From Porodaedalea pini (taxonomy: Eukaryota; Basidiomycota; Agaricomycetes; Hymenochaetales; Hymenochaetaceae), in the NCBI GenBank assembly GCA_002794775.1, contig NBAY01000090.1:1-64000 (forward strand): a stretch of DNA of 64,000 nt. The letters run 5' to 3'. Within the stretch, counting starts at the first letter, position 1, and every line of letters starts with the position of its first letter. Positions 23,101 through 33,722 of this stretch are shown here, piece by piece. The notes under the pieces are model-generated. The model was not told the origin of the DNA. It was given only the letters and a program-made list of their open reading frames with translations, and searched no databases. Position numbers and translations under genes: made by a program.

Positions 23101-24746
23101 TTAACCTTGCTATTTACTTAACTGAATTCAATGAATTTAATAATGAACAACTTGGTGACCCCATCACTTTTCAACAAGCAATTAAGCAACCAGATGCACT
23201 TAGATGGGCTAAAGCCATGAAAGATGAAATTGAAACACTAAAAGAAAGACAAACTTGGGAATATGTTTACCCACCTACTAATGCAAATATCATTGGCACT
23301 AGATTTGTTTACAAAACTAAATGGTTAGCCGATGGCCGAATTGACAAATACAAAGCAAGATTAGTTGTGCAAGGATATGCGCAACAAGAAGGAATAGATT
23401 TTTACTCAGATGACTTATTTGCACCAGTAGCATGACTTAGTACTGTGCGAACTATACTTTCCTGGGCAGCAACTAATGACTATGAAATACATCAAATAGA
23501 TATCAAATCAGCCTACTTGTATGGCGAATTAGAAGACGGTGAAGAAATTTATATCAAACCACCACCAGGATACAATAAACTATTACCTGACTTAAAACCT
23601 GGACAAATACTGAAACTAAAGAAAGCACTATACGGACTAAAACAAGCAGGAAGACGTTGGTACAAGAAACTAATGTCAATCTTAACTAAAATAGGATTAA
23701 CTAGATCAGACAATGACAACGCAGTCTTTTTCAAAACAGAAAATAATAAAACTATACTCGTATTATTTGTACATGTCGATGACATTACAATAGCTGCGAA
23801 ATCAACCCAACTACTAACTGAACTAAAAACTCAAATTGGAAATGAAGTTACTTATACTGACGGAAATGAAATTCACTGGTTACTTGGAATTGAAATTAAA
23901 CGTAACCGTCAAACTAAAACTATAGCGTTAAAACAACAAAACTATATTGAAACTATCATCAAACATTATAACTTAGAAAACGCTAAACTGAAGAATTCTC
24001 CTATGGAGCCAGGGAGACAATTATCAACTGATGACGCACCAGCCGATGATGAAGAACTTACTTACATGGAAAAGGTACCTTACATGAACATGGTTGGAGC
24101 ACTGCGATATGCAGCAGACTGTACCAGGCCAGACATTGCCTATACATGTGGAATACTCGCGAGATATTTAACTAACCCTGGTATTAAACATTTTGACACC
24201 ACAAAACAATGTTTTCAATACTTACACTCAACTAAAGACTATTGGCTCATACTCGGCGGAACTGAAAATACTCAACTTACTGGATACACTGACTCTGATG
24301 GAATGACAACTGAAGGGCATAAAGCCATATCTGGATACTTCTTTAAACTTGGCAACTCAATAACATCATGGTCAAGCAAAAGACAAACTTTAGTATCATT
24401 AGCCGTAGCTGAAGCTGAACTTATTGCAATAGCCTATGTGACTCAGGAAGCTATTTGGCTAAAAAGACTTGTGAATGAGGTTCTGCAGGCTTCGTTTACA
24501 CCTACTACAATCTTTACTGATAATCAAGCTATTATTACTATGGCAACTGATCCTGAGCGAAAATATTCTCAAAGAACTAAACATATTGATATACGAAAAG
24601 ATTTCTTTAGAGATCATATTGATAAAGGAACTATTACTGTTGAATACATCCCCACTGAACATAATATTGCTGATTTACTTACTAAAGCACTTTCAGTAAC
24701 TTTACTCAAGCGCTTTGTAGAACAACTCAAACTAACGCACGCTTGA
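20130..24746 (+). pseudogene. Copia Gag-Pol polyprotein with four in-frame stops
   Basis: From ATG 20130 (MSDRPPHSP...) one frame runs to the TGA at 24744-24746. Domains in order are Gag with zinc knuckle CYNCNNYGHQSPNC (about 21,280-21,325); aspartic protease IIDSGATLHLT (about 21,720); integrase with its HHCC domain (HKKLGHLSY ... CRVCVEANIK) and core (HMDIWGPA, QSDNDTVF, NGVAE); RT (IDIKSAYLYGEL, KKALYGLKQAGR, FVHVDDITIA); and RNase H (GYTDSDGM, AEAELIAIA). Four stops break it: TGA 21759, TGA 22605, TAG 22773 and TGA 23433. The TGA at 22605 falls in NGVAE*THQT and that at 23433 in FAPVA*LST, where copia proteins have Arg, so CGA to TGA changes are the simplest cause. No frameshift was found. 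Confidence 0.9.
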
Positions 24747-24752
24747 AGGGGA

Positions 24753-24923
24753 GTCTTATGATAATACTGTTTACACAACTTATTTACTTATGACTTCACT
24801 TGTTTACTCACATGACTATGACTTCCTACTCATTATAGTATGCTATTCAATTGTACTGTATATAAGGACGGGCACTCTCGCCCCTAATCTATAGCTTTGT
24901 CCCACTTTTCTGCTCATCTAAGA
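24753..24923 (+). repeat. Copia 3' LTR
   Basis: Same 171-bp length as 19911-20081 and six substitutions apart. It is preceded by the purine tract gaagggga. Confidence 0.8.
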
Positions 24924-25546
24924 AAGGAATTAGGCGAGTAGGACAAGGACATGGGATACGGGTGCGCAGTGGTGGGAGATGAAAGAACAGATTGGGCACT
25001 CCAACATCACTCCACGACGATTGGCTGCGTGATGTGCGCAGGCCGATCGCTGACTCACTTTCACATCCATTCACACAGACTCGGCCGAGTCTTGCATCGC
25101 TTTCTCTGCTTCAGTTTAGTATAAATTTGCAGTAGTTTGTAAAGAGAGAGATAGAGAGATACGAGACAAGTACAGAGGAGTGACAGTACAGAGACAGACA
25201 GTCCACTCTCCACCTCTAGACCGCAATCTACTACATGCAGTTCTACGCACTATCCGACCGACTCTTGCTCTGAAACAATACACACCAACTCTACCACCGA
25301 AGTCTTAGAACTCCGACACCCGACCACTGAAAGTTCCGGCCGCTATCTAAAGTGCCGACCCTCACTTGACCGAGTCTTGGTCCTACCGGAATCCTGCACG
25401 TATCCATATCACCGAGTCTTCATATCTCGAACCTCACTCTACTTAGGTTGTCCCTCTCGGTATACCGAGTCACCGCAGTCCCCCTTGGGTCGATCACGAG
25501 CCGTAGCCCGAATCGCCCTTTGGATTAGAAGAGTCTGCACCCCTAC
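24924..25546. other. LTR-like spacer between copia element and copy B
   Basis: About 620 bp without a gene. It contains a TATA-like tagtataaattt near 25,118 followed by a purine-rich gagagagatagagagat stretch and a region dense in CCGAGTC repeats (for example ccgagtctt near 25,085, 25,369 and 25,412). The layout resembles the U3-R-U5 of an old LTR, but no partner was found in this window. Confidence 0.3.
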
Positions 25547-26039
25547 CATCAGGAAAAACCTCCCGCTCAGAAACCCTTAGAAAGTTATTAGAATTGTAGA
25601 AAATTGTAGAATCTTTGGAATGTCCTGAGAATGCAGTCCGAATTTTAGAAAACTTGTAGAATTTCATGGAAAATTTTACAAGTTTTGGAATTGAACAGAA
25701 TCGGCAGCTTGAAATTTAGAATATGGATAGAAAAATGACACACCTCATAGATTCTATGGAATTTTTTAGAATAAAAAACCGATTGTGGAATTCATTAGAT
25801 TCTGCCATGGCTTGACACTGGTGCAGGTACTAGATTGGCTTCTTGGACCTATACTGGGACCCATGAACTATCTGCAGGTTACAGTGTTTTTCATAAGTCT
25901 TGAGACATGCATGTGTGAAGATCACAAAATTTGAGCATTTCAGCACCTCAAAAACTTGTAAAATCCATATCTCTGTCAATTCTTCACAGAATCAGTTCAA
26001 AAATGTTGCCAAATTTATTTCTCAACAGCTTCTAAATTT

Positions 26040-26485
26040 TTGAGCTTAGTAGACAGAAGGTGGAATATTGAGGCTGCAGTAGTGAGAATGGGTGTTTTTC
26101 TAGGAAAACTCCTTCCCTGATTTTTCTTGAGCTCAATTTTGAAGCTAATGACATGAAACTTGTTGGAGAATGGTCTATATATTATACTGTTGATGTTATC
26201 AGGGATGAACTAGAGTGAATGTCTCCTCTTGTCCTGTTTGACTGTTGTGCTGAAACTCTCAAACTCACCCAAATTTGCTTGACTCAGGCAGTTGTCAAAA
26301 AATGCCTGCATTGCTATAAGCCATCTATAATTTAATATACAATATATAGACCATTCTCCAACAAGTTTCATGTCATTAGCTTCAAAATTGAGCTCAAGAA
26401 AAATCAGGGAAGGAGTTTTTCTAGAAAAACACCTATTCTCACTACTGCAGCCTCAATATTCCACCTTCTGTCCTCTAAGCTCACA
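26040..26485. repeat. Internal long inverted repeat (copy B)
   Basis: The same roughly 130-bp palindromic arms as in copy A (ctgcagtagtgagaat ... attctcactactgcag) around a loop of about 165 bp. Confidence 0.8.
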
Positions 26486-26689
26486 TAAATTTTAGAAACC
26501 ATTGAAACATGAATTTATCAACTTTTTTGAAGAGTTTTTGTGAAGAATTGAGTGAGATATGATGTATTTTGTATTTGGAGGCACTTCAGGTGACAAAAAC
26601 TGCTAAGTCCAATCCTGGACGCATCGTCCACAGAAGAGGTGTGGGAACTTGATCACATGTATGTTGGTTTTGACGTGACTCGCCACATA

Positions 26690-28975
26690 TTGCCTTCACA
26701 TCTGCTGCCACTCCAATATGTCTGGTGCTGACGTCCTTACAGAATGTCTAAAAAAACCCTCAATCACATCCACCACAACCATCACACACGAAGTGGTAGC
26801 TTCGCCGGCCGCCTGGTGGGATGCACTCACTGCTGCAGGCAACATGCCATCCAACTTCCAACTTTCAACTTGCTCATCTTCAAGCCAAAGACCATAAAGC
26901 TGGAACTTCTCTGCACTGAACAAACTGTCAAGTGAAGAGCGCTTCATGCGCTCGATGTCAATGAGTGGTGGGCACGGTGGCCTTCCATTCGCAGGTGGGT
27001 GTCCATCGCCTATGGTTCGCTCTTCCAGTCAGGTGGCGCGGGCGCTGTGGGCAACAAGCATACGCATAGGAAATGTGGCGGTTCAACACACAACGAGTCG
27101 GTCCATATCAGCACTTCTGTCAATCAGTTCAAAGTGAACACTACTTCCTCCTTCAAACACGTCGCAAACACGTCGCGCCGCTCGAGCAGTCTGCGAACTG
27201 CTGGGCCACTGGCAGCACGTCCAGGTGTGGGGCCTCAATTGACACAGACTCACCTGAGATTGTGGACAAGAAAATCCATTTGCTGCTCAACAAGCCCACT
27301 ATGGAGAAGTTGGAGTCCATCTCAAACCAGATCATTGCGTGGGCAAACAAGAGTGAGAGTGAGAAGGATGGGCGTACGCTTATTCAGCTCATTCAGCTTG
27401 TGTTCGAGAAGGCAACGGATGAGGCGGCCTGGAGTGAGATGTATGCTCGCTTGTGCCATAAGATGATGGAGCAGATCAGTCCGAACGTGCAGGATGATGG
27501 TATCCGCAATGCTGAGGGCAAGCCGATTACAGGTGATCAACTTTTCCATAAGTACCTTCTGAATCGCTGTTAGGAAGACTTCGAGTGCGGCTGGACGCAG
27601 AAGGAGTCGATGGCGGCAGCGGCTCTCGTGAAGGCGACAGAGGATCAGGCTGTTAAGGATGCCAATGAAAAGGAAGAAAACAAGGAGGCTGGCGAGAGTG
27701 CGCTGTACTCGGACGAATACCACACTGCTCAGAAGGCCAAGCATCAAGGTCTCGGACTCGTCAAGTTCATCGGTGAGCTCTTCAATCTTCAGATGCTCAT
27801 GGAGCGTATCATGTATGAGTGTATCAAGAAGCTGCTCAGCAACATCGACAATCCCGAGGAGGAAGAGATCGAAATTTTATGTAAACTACTGACAAGTGTT
27901 TGTCAGGCGCTCGATACCTCTAAGGCTCGCGGACACATGGATGTCTATTTCAGTCAGATGAAGGAGCTTGCGAAGAACAGCAACGTGTTGTGTTGTATGT
28001 GGTTCATGTTACAAGTGCGTACCTTCTGTTTCATAGCCTTTCGTTGAGCTGACTTTCTTGGACAGGATGTGATTGAATTGCAGGAAAGGAAACGGACTAC
28101 CCACAACTTGGTCGCTGCTCTGTTGACAATCGCCCAGATCCATGAGGCTGTACGCACTCTTGCTTTGTTAGCAAATTTCACTTGTGCTTACCAATATACA
28201 GGCCGCGAAAGAGAAGGCACGACAGGAGCAACATAACTTGGCACAGTCGGCCATGTTTCGTGGTGGTTCACGCCGTGGTCATGATCGTGATGGAAATGCT
28301 CAAGTGGGTCCTGACGGATGGGCTGTCGCCTCTGGTCCTTCGAGGCCTGCAAACAAGGTGGGCGATCTGACGAACTTTGGCAGAATTCAGAATGGCAGTG
28401 GAACCATGAACTTCGGACCAGCTAGCGTCTTCACGAAGAAGGGAGACAGCAAGCGCAACAGTGCGAGCCTTTCAAGGACAAATTCAAACACGAACATGTT
28501 CCAGATGCTGCAGGCCACTGAGGCCGCTAATGAGGCTCCTACTACATCCTCGTCTCGTCCAAGTCGCCTGTCAAGCCGTACAACGAGCATCGACTTGACC
28601 CACAATGCACCTGTGGAACCTGCCCAGCCTGCTCAGCATCCCAGACTTAACCTGCTTCCGCGTTCGACCCTTACAGGAGAAGTCAGAGAATAGTCCCGCT
28701 GAGACTCATGATGGTGAGGAGGGCGAGGAGGACGAGATTCTCAAGAAGGACTCTGGGAAAATTGTCGATGTCGAAGGAGCAAGCGGAAAAGAAGATTGAC
28801 CAAGACCGCAAGGAGTTCTTCGCTATCCGCGATATCGACGATGCGGAAGAGTATTTCTCTGCACTTCCCTCGGAGCATCAACATCTTCTCGTCGAGAAGC
28901 TTGTCATGTCTGCTATTGAGGTGAAGGAGGCTGGTGCCAAACTCGTTGCCGACCTGTTTGAGCGTGCACCGTATC
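26690..28975 (+). pseudogene. Captured eIF4G fragment (MIF4G and start of MA3), copy B
   Basis: An N-terminal flank (MRSMSMSGGHGGLPFAGG) is followed by a nearly whole MIF4G domain: IVDKKIHLLLNKPTMEKLES, IIAWANKSESEKDGRTLIQL, EMYARLCHKMMEQISPNVQD, FHKYLLNRC, then a TAG at 27571 where eIF4Gs have Gln, EDFECGW, KHQGLGLVKFIGELFNLQML and ALDTSKARGHMDVYFSQMKE. Two GT-AG introns are retained (about 28013-28065 and 28150-28201); splicing them links FMLQ to DVIELQERK and IHEA to AAKEKARQEQ. A linker with VGPDGWAVASG follows, then the MA3 start MSKEQAEKKIDQD ... EEYFSALPSEHQHLLVEKL. A one-base shift lies between KIVD and MSKEQ. eIF4G scaffolds eIF4A and eIF4E in translation initiation. Retained introns show capture from genomic DNA and not through mRNA. 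Confidence 0.9.
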
Positions 28976-29370
28976 AGCGCTGCTACCAGCCCGTTCAATG
29001 CGAATGTCGCTTCCTCATCGAAACTGATGCCAACACGTCCCCGAAGGTTATCACGGTGCTTGATGCATCACTCGCATCATCGACTTCCCCCTTCACCATA
29101 CGTGCACTCGCCTCCAATTATACTGTCTTCCTCTCTGGAACCAACATTGCTTCATACTTGCGCATTCTCGGAACCGGGGAGATCAAGCTTCACGAAGTAG
29201 ACTTCGCAACATTCAAGACCAATGCTGCGGCACCTGCTCCGCCCACGTCTGTGATTGCCATTCAGGAAAAGGCAGCAAAAGAGGAAGGGAGAAACGACGG
29301 CGCCATGAAGGCTGCATTTGGCGTGAAGAAAGAGGTCGACTTTCCGGTATCGTATACGAACGTGTGCTGA
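28708..29370 (+). CDS. Chimeric eIF4G-ProRS reading frame (220 codons), copy B
   Basis: An uninterrupted ATG-started frame joins the beginning of the eIF4G MA3 domain (AIRDIDDAEEYFSALPSE, VADLFERA) in frame to the N-terminal editing-like region of ProRS (TVLDASLASSTSPFTIRALA, HEVDFATFK, KKEVDFPVSYTNV). The junction lies near 28,975. The first roughly 20 codons (MMVRRARRTRF...) are out of the original eIF4G frame, so the natural start may be MSKEQ at about 28,768. The same frame occurs in copy C (55019-55681, minus) with one residue difference. A TNV/GTG intron donor at its end suggests it could splice onward into LIKADM. Whether it is expressed is unknown. Confidence 0.5.
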   Translation: MMVRRARRTRFSRRTLGKLSMSKEQAEKKIDQDRKEFFAIRDIDDAEEYFSALPSEHQHLLVEKLVMSAIEVKEAGAKLVADLFERAPYQRCYQPVQCECRFLIETDANTSPKVITVLDASLASSTSPFTIRALASNYTVFLSGTNIASYLRILGTGEIKLHEVDFATFKTNAAAPAPPTSVIAIQEKAAKEEGRNDGAMKAAFGVKKEVDFPVSYTNVC

Positions 29371-29432
29371 TTGTTCTGTAATCCCTCACTTAGTGCTGAC
29401 AAGTATCATAGGTGCTGATCAAGGCCGATATG
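28976..29432 (+). pseudogene. Captured ProRS fragment, 5' part (copy B)
   Basis: It covers the editing-like N-terminal domain and the start of the class II core. Exon sequence ends TNV; an intron (GTGTGCTGATTG ... ATCATAG, about 29365-29412) is retained, then VLIKADM leads to the chromovirus insertion at 29432. The continuation LDYYSVSGC is on the far side of the insertion at 50555. Confidence 0.85.
29428..29432. repeat. Chromovirus target duplication (ATATG), left
   Basis: atatg directly precedes the 5' LTR and recurs at 50550-50554 after the 3' LTR. The unoccupied site with a single copy is preserved in copy C near 54,957-54,961 (minus-strand GATATGTTAGAC). Confidence 0.9.
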
Positions 29433-29617
29433 TGTCAGAACTCAAACTTTCACCCTTTCTTTATTTCCCCTTTCCCTTTTCCTTTTCTTTTAACCGCTCC
29501 TTCTTATTATCTTTAATCATCTTTCCAATCACTTCCCACACTCCCTTCACATGACCTTCATTCGTTCCATTCCCACTCGTTATGTAATGTTAGGTAATAT
29601 AGTCTCACGGTCATCGC

Positions 29618-29624
29618 TATATAA
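29618..29624 (+). promoter_or_regulatory. TATA box of the chromovirus LTR
   Basis: tatataa lies 27-33 bp upstream of gttctgctttt (29651-29661), placing the predicted RNA start right at the self-primer. Confidence 0.7.
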
Positions 29625-29650
29625 GGTCTCAGGAATCGCATGAACTCCTT

Positions 29651-29661
29651 GTTCTGCTTTT
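29651..29661 (+). promoter_or_regulatory. Self-primer sequence at predicted RNA 5' end
   Basis: gttctgctttt is perfectly complementary over 11 nt to aaaagcagaac at 29859-29869. In Tf1 and sushi elements the first 11 nt of the mRNA fold back onto the primer-binding site and are cleaved to prime reverse transcription. The position about 30 bp after the TATA box is as expected. Confidence 0.75.
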
Positions 29662-29858
29662 CCTCTTACCTCTGCGACGACCTAGGTGAGACTCATCCCC
29701 CTTGTATTAGTTTAGACTTGTATTAATCCTCTTACCTCCGCGACGACCTAGCCCGAGTAAAGCATGTCCTGAGTCCCTGCTCGAGTATAGCACGTCCCAG
29801 ATGACAGTCAGCAGAGGCCTGCCCAGTCCGAGTCATCTCCCGGGCTCCCGCCTAACAT

Positions 29859-29869
29859 AAAAGCAGAAC
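29859..29869 (+). promoter_or_regulatory. Primer-binding site, self-priming type
   Basis: aaaagcagaac starts one base after the 5' LTR. No TGG start typical of tRNA-primed elements is present; instead it pairs with the predicted RNA 5' end at 29651-29661. Confidence 0.75.
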
Positions 29870-30207
29870 CCCACCCAGGCTCACCCCCAGTGTACGTCGT
29901 CGCTGTCGACTCGCCCTCACTCGGTCTAGAGGAGTGCCCCCCTCGAAGGACCTGACGTGTAAACCCCCTAAACGACAACCCTCAACCCTGCCCGGACGTT
30001 TTCGGATGTTCATGTATTATGTAATCACTCCAACCGACCTTTCCCGACCCTGGCTCTCCAGATTAGCCTCTGGTGGAGCACGCACCTGACGTGGACGTGG
30101 GTGACCAGACGAGTACAAGCCTCAATGACAATCTCGTTCGTGATCTCGCTCGGCTCCTACCACCTCGTCATCAACCTCGCCGACGAACCCATTCAACGTT
30201 GGCGTAA

Positions 30208-31248
30208 CCCTGTATCCAACTCGCAGCCCATCCCTGTTCCCCCTCCGGTCTAGTCAAAATAGATCTCACAGAGGAACAACAGCAGGCGCTACCCTCATCG
30301 TCCCGGTTTGACCCTGACCGCGCCTCGTACGTCGTAACCGACAGCGAGAACGTCACCCACGACCTCTGGTGGAGCGACCTCAGACACGCTTGGTACTCGA
30401 CTAATGAGCAAGCTCAGCGAGTTCGGTGGGCGCCCAGAACTCAACACGCGCCATTATCACCAACGGTCTCAACATCATCGGTCATCCTCCCAAGCGAACC
30501 AGGAGGTTATCGTATGCCCCATAGAGACTCATCGCCGCCGACACCTCCCAAACACCTGTCTCGCATGCCCGCACCAACAATGTCAATGTCTACGGGTTTT
30601 ACTCAACAACAACAATGAGAGCTTGCGGCGTTAATCGCTGCGGCCTTCACTCAACAAGCGGCGAATGCCCCCACTATGCAAACCTCGAATGCTCCGCCCC
30701 CCAACATTGACGTCGCCTGGCCACGCGAATTCGCTGGCGGTGACAATTACCTCAACTTCAAGCGTGAAGTTCTACTCTTCGTATCGGCAAACCCCATGAG
30801 GTACCCCTCGTCATCAAGCAAGATCTACGTCGCGCTCTCCTATCTCAAGGGTGGCAATGCGTCGACGTGGGCACAGAATTACGTTCAGGAGTTCACGACG
30901 AATGGCGTTGTGAGCTTCACGGATAGCTGGACAAGGTTCCAGGAACGACTGGATGCATCCTTCGATGACCCGAACAGAAAGGAGAAGGCATTAAAGAAGT
31001 TCCGAGAAAAGATCCAGAAGGACCTCTCTGCCGATGAATTCTTCCAAGACCTCGACGTAATCATCAAAGCAGCGGAGCTAACAGACGATGGTGTCATCTG
31101 CGATCGCCTAAAGCACGCAATGAACATTGAAGTAGTCCATGGAGTGCTAAGGTCGACACCGGTCCCAACGAAGTACGAAGACTGGAAAAAGAAGGCCGTC
31201 AAAATCGATCGTGGCGAACAGCAGATCCGCGCCATCCAACGAGGCCGT
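30208..31248 (+). pseudogene. Chromovirus Gag, N-terminal and capsid part
   Basis: A frame open from 30208 (no clear ATG; the start may lie upstream or be lost) encodes a hydrophilic N-terminal part (LTEEQQQALPSSSRFDPD, DSENVTHDLWWSDL) and a Pro/Gln-rich linker. TGA at 30616 follows TQQQQ and fits a CGA change. The capsid core then follows: VAWPREFAGGDNYLNFKREV, YVALSYLKGGNASTWAQNYV, FTDSWTRFQERLDASFDDPN, CDRLKHAMNIEVVHG, YEDWKKKAVKIDRGEQQIRA. The frame ends at 31249 where an LTR-like sequence begins. The C-terminal nucleocapsid with the zinc knuckle continues at 46100. Confidence 0.85.
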
Positions 31249-32156
31249 TGAAAGGTGATGGTACGGTCTACTGGCAGACTCGGACCTGGTTGAGTTCGGC
31301 CACTGGGGGTTCACTCTAATGTGTCTAAATGCGGTCGGAGAACAAAGAGCAACTACGATCTTGACAACCCGGGCTCGGAAACTCGCCAGTGAAGACAGGA
31401 ATCGATACTATTCGTCGAGACGATTCTGAATCTGAAAAGACCTCGAGACACGATGCAGAATTGACGGAGATATAGCAGTTGCACTGGTTGCGGCTGGCGG
31501 AACGCACGGAACTCCCGGAACCAAAAGCTATTTTCGTAGCTCTACGACGCGGGCTCGGATTCGTGCAAGAAAAGACAGTGTTCGAAAGCGATTTTAGACG
31601 AGGTTAAGAATCTGAAGAGAGCTCGGGAAACGGATAAGAACTGAGGGCGATATAGCGAAAGCAAGATTTGGCCGAAAACGGGACTCGAGACGGAACGGAC
31701 GGAATGGACGGAACGACACTGAACAGCGACGGCGACGAGAACCAAAGACTGGGACTGACTCAGGGGAACTAAACTTGTTTTTTTGAGACATTTACATGAG
31801 TGTTTAAATAACCAACAGAGGGTTGAGCCTCTGAGCGGTGTACAAAGGACACAAAGACAGACCGGAGGCTCTAGCCAAACAACACCAAATAGCCGGAACT
31901 CGGAGCCGTAACTCAAGAACATGAGTAATTAAGCTTCGGGAGGCTCGGAACAATACCAGATGTGACCCAAAACGGGCATCGGTGGCTCACCGGTGCAGAA
32001 CCAAGCTGTATGCGTCGAGTTAATACTGCCAAACACTGAAAGTGTCCTGAAATGCGTCGGGGATACTTGTAAGACTGTCCTGAGTCGAGTCGAACCTAAT
32101 AGAGCCGATTCCGAGGCCAGCGGCATCGGGATCTCCACACCGTGCACTACCCCACA
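31249..32156. repeat. Probable LTR-like insertion in chromovirus gag (approximate ends)
   Basis: About 0.9 kb separates the capsid coding part from the inner gypsy element and is absent from a normal Gag. It starts tgaaagg and ends ccccaca, giving the TG...CA ends of LTRs in either orientation. Read on the minus strand it has a TATTTAAAC box (around 31,800-31,808) followed by Ser/Leu-rich pyrimidine sequence, the usual look of a fungal solo LTR. No exact target duplication was found (gccgt against cgcgc), so the identity is tentative. Confidence 0.4.
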
Positions 32157-32159
32157 CGC

Positions 32160-33597
32160 TGTCAGGCCAGGAATACGTTTGGAAATAACTAGTGATAACT
32201 CTACACAGTAGGATCTAGCCAAACAGCACAGTATCATGAACACACCCAAAACTTGCACATATGCACTTGCATTATGCTCATCAACTAGCATGTAACATGA
32301 TACTCATAACAAATCATCTAAGGACATATCCCCCAAATCCCACCCAAGGCACAATCACTCAAGCGCACCTGAATAATCATTAGCCATGTGAAACTCTAAC
32401 CAGAAATAATTATTATTATCATACCGAATAGGCCTCTGGACAAGCCGAGCCACATTGATCATAGGAGCCCAGTCTACCTCCACCTGAATAGTCGTCTCAA
32501 CCAGGATACTGAAATAATATGCAGTCAGATGGTCTAACCCAAAAGAGGAAAAGACAATCATTACTTAATTGGCTCCATCTGGCAGTAACCATCAGACTGG
32601 GTAGGTCTCAGAAAGGCCATCAAGTGATTAAACAAGAGGCGCAGGTAGGAGTGTATTTTGGCACAGCTCAACATCATAGAGGAAGACATTTAGGGAATTG
32701 CGTACCAGGCAATGACCTTTTCACAAAGATATTTGACTATCACAGTACTCAGATATCGGATATAAAGCCTAGCAAGGTCCCCGATCAAAAGCATTCAATT
32801 AGTCGGTTGCAGAAGAAAAGAGGGTACACATCTTATTCGGTAGTCATGGCTTCAGGAAGTTGCACAGCCTCACCCATTTTAGTGTGGGAAAGGAAGTCAG
32901 AAAGGATGGAAGACCAAGGTCTAGGCTGGCCTCTCCAAATGGAGGAAGCAGTGTTCATGATGATCAGCAATGAGTCATACATGGTCACAATGGCTTAATC
33001 AGTGGCAATCACATCAGAGCATGATGATGATCAGCAATGAGTCATATACTGTCACAATAGATCAGTCAGCCGTGATCCCATGTAGTCATGATGAAGTAGT
33101 CAAAATGAGTCACAAGGAGTCAGAAGGGATAGTCAGAGAGTGTCATGTATCATCATATGTAGTCATTTGTAGAATCAGGTCTCTAGTAGTGTAGTACAGC
33201 TTTGTATCTGCCAAAGGGCATAAATAGGGCATGTTTTGCTGCCCTAGAAATCAATATACATTTTCCCCTCTAGATCTCAGAAGCACAGAACCACCAGGGT
33301 TCTTAGTCAGACTACAGTTAGGAACTCAGCAGTTGAGAACTCAGCAGTTAAAACTGTCACTCTATTATATTCTCTACTACCAATTAGTTTGGTACCCTCT
33401 CTAGCACAGCCTAGATTCATCAGCAAGACAAGCTTGCAATCTCCAACAGCTACACACAGCTATCACACCAATCTCTGTCCCTCTTCACTGAACACCTGGG
33501 AAGGACCTGTTTAGATAAATAGACCGGTCAACTCAGTGGAAGTGCCATTGGATTCATTTCACACCAGAATATTATCATCCCCACTTCCAGCAAGACA
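32160..33597 (+). repeat. Inner gypsy 5' LTR (1,438 bp)
   Basis: tgtcaggccagg ... ccagcaagaca. It matches 44662-46099 with identical length and only two substitutions seen (near 32,346 and 32,355), about 0.14%. It contains three TGAGTCA sites, a cataaatag TATA-like box near 33,219, and antisense exons of a candidate spliced gene (32284-32578). Confidence 0.95.
32971..33112 (+). promoter_or_regulatory. Cluster of three TGAGTCA (Gcn4/AP-1 type) sites in U3
   Basis: Perfect TGAGTCA heptamers at 32971-32977, 33038-33044 and 33106-33112 lie 110-250 bp upstream of the cataaatag TATA-like box (33219-33228). The first two sit in a repeated gatgatcagcaatgagtcata unit. TGASTCA is the consensus of fungal bZIP activators of the Gcn4/Cpc1 family. 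The same cluster recurs in the 3' LTR at +12,502. Confidence 0.6.
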
Positions 33598-33601
33598 AAA
33601 T

Positions 33602-33620
33602 TGGAGCCCACCGCGAGGGG
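33602..33620 (+). promoter_or_regulatory. tRNA-type primer-binding site of the inner gypsy element
   Basis: tggagcccaccgcgagggg begins four bases after the 5' LTR. The TGG start pairs with a tRNA CCA end; the tRNA isotype was not identified. This contrasts with the self-priming layout of the surrounding chromovirus. Confidence 0.6.
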
Positions 33621-33722
33621 TAGAGGCTTATTGTTACTGCTGCCAAACTTTGGAGATACTATTGGACACTTTTATTTTATTTTAGCATACCTGGATTTTA
33701 TATTTAGGCCATAGGAATTATT

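Larger units (their letters stand above)
19911..24923 (+). mobile_element. Ty1/copia LTR retrotransposon, degenerate
   Basis: 171-bp LTRs flank a single gag-pol frame in copia order (Gag, protease, integrase, RT, RNase H). A purine-rich tract (gaaggggag) directly precedes the 3' LTR. No clear target-site duplication could be fixed: the flanks gagaa and aagga do not match exactly. It lies upstream of the TPR-CHAT gene start, so it may also have moved that gene's promoter region. Confidence 0.9.
29433..29857 (+). repeat. Chromovirus 5' LTR (425 bp)
   Basis: It starts tgtcagaactc and ends ggctcccgcctaaca. It has the same length as the 3' LTR (50125-50549) and ten substitutions, all at CpG-derived positions. 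TATA box at 29618-29624. A two-fold internal near-repeat (cctcttacctcygcgacgacctag) lies at about 29,663 and 29,727. Confidence 0.95.

Noticed and set aside
20130..24746. TGA read as an amino acid in the retroelements
   Set aside because: Host-type genes here end normally in TGA (for example 59881-59883), and the TGA codons sit where CGA is expected, so ordinary nonsense mutation is simpler.
24924..25546. Calling this spacer a definite LTR
   Set aside because: It looks LTR-like, but no second copy, TG...CA ends or target duplication was found.
25547..29432. Reading the eIF4G and ProRS segments as functional host genes
   Set aside because: Stops, frame changes, scrambled and repeated ProRS segments and location inside TIR elements show they are captured fragments.
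32519..32998. 159-codon plus-strand ORF in the gypsy LTR (also at 45021-45500)
   Set aside because: It lies in the U3 promoter region and overlaps the better-supported antisense exons. Identity between the two copies only reflects LTR identity.
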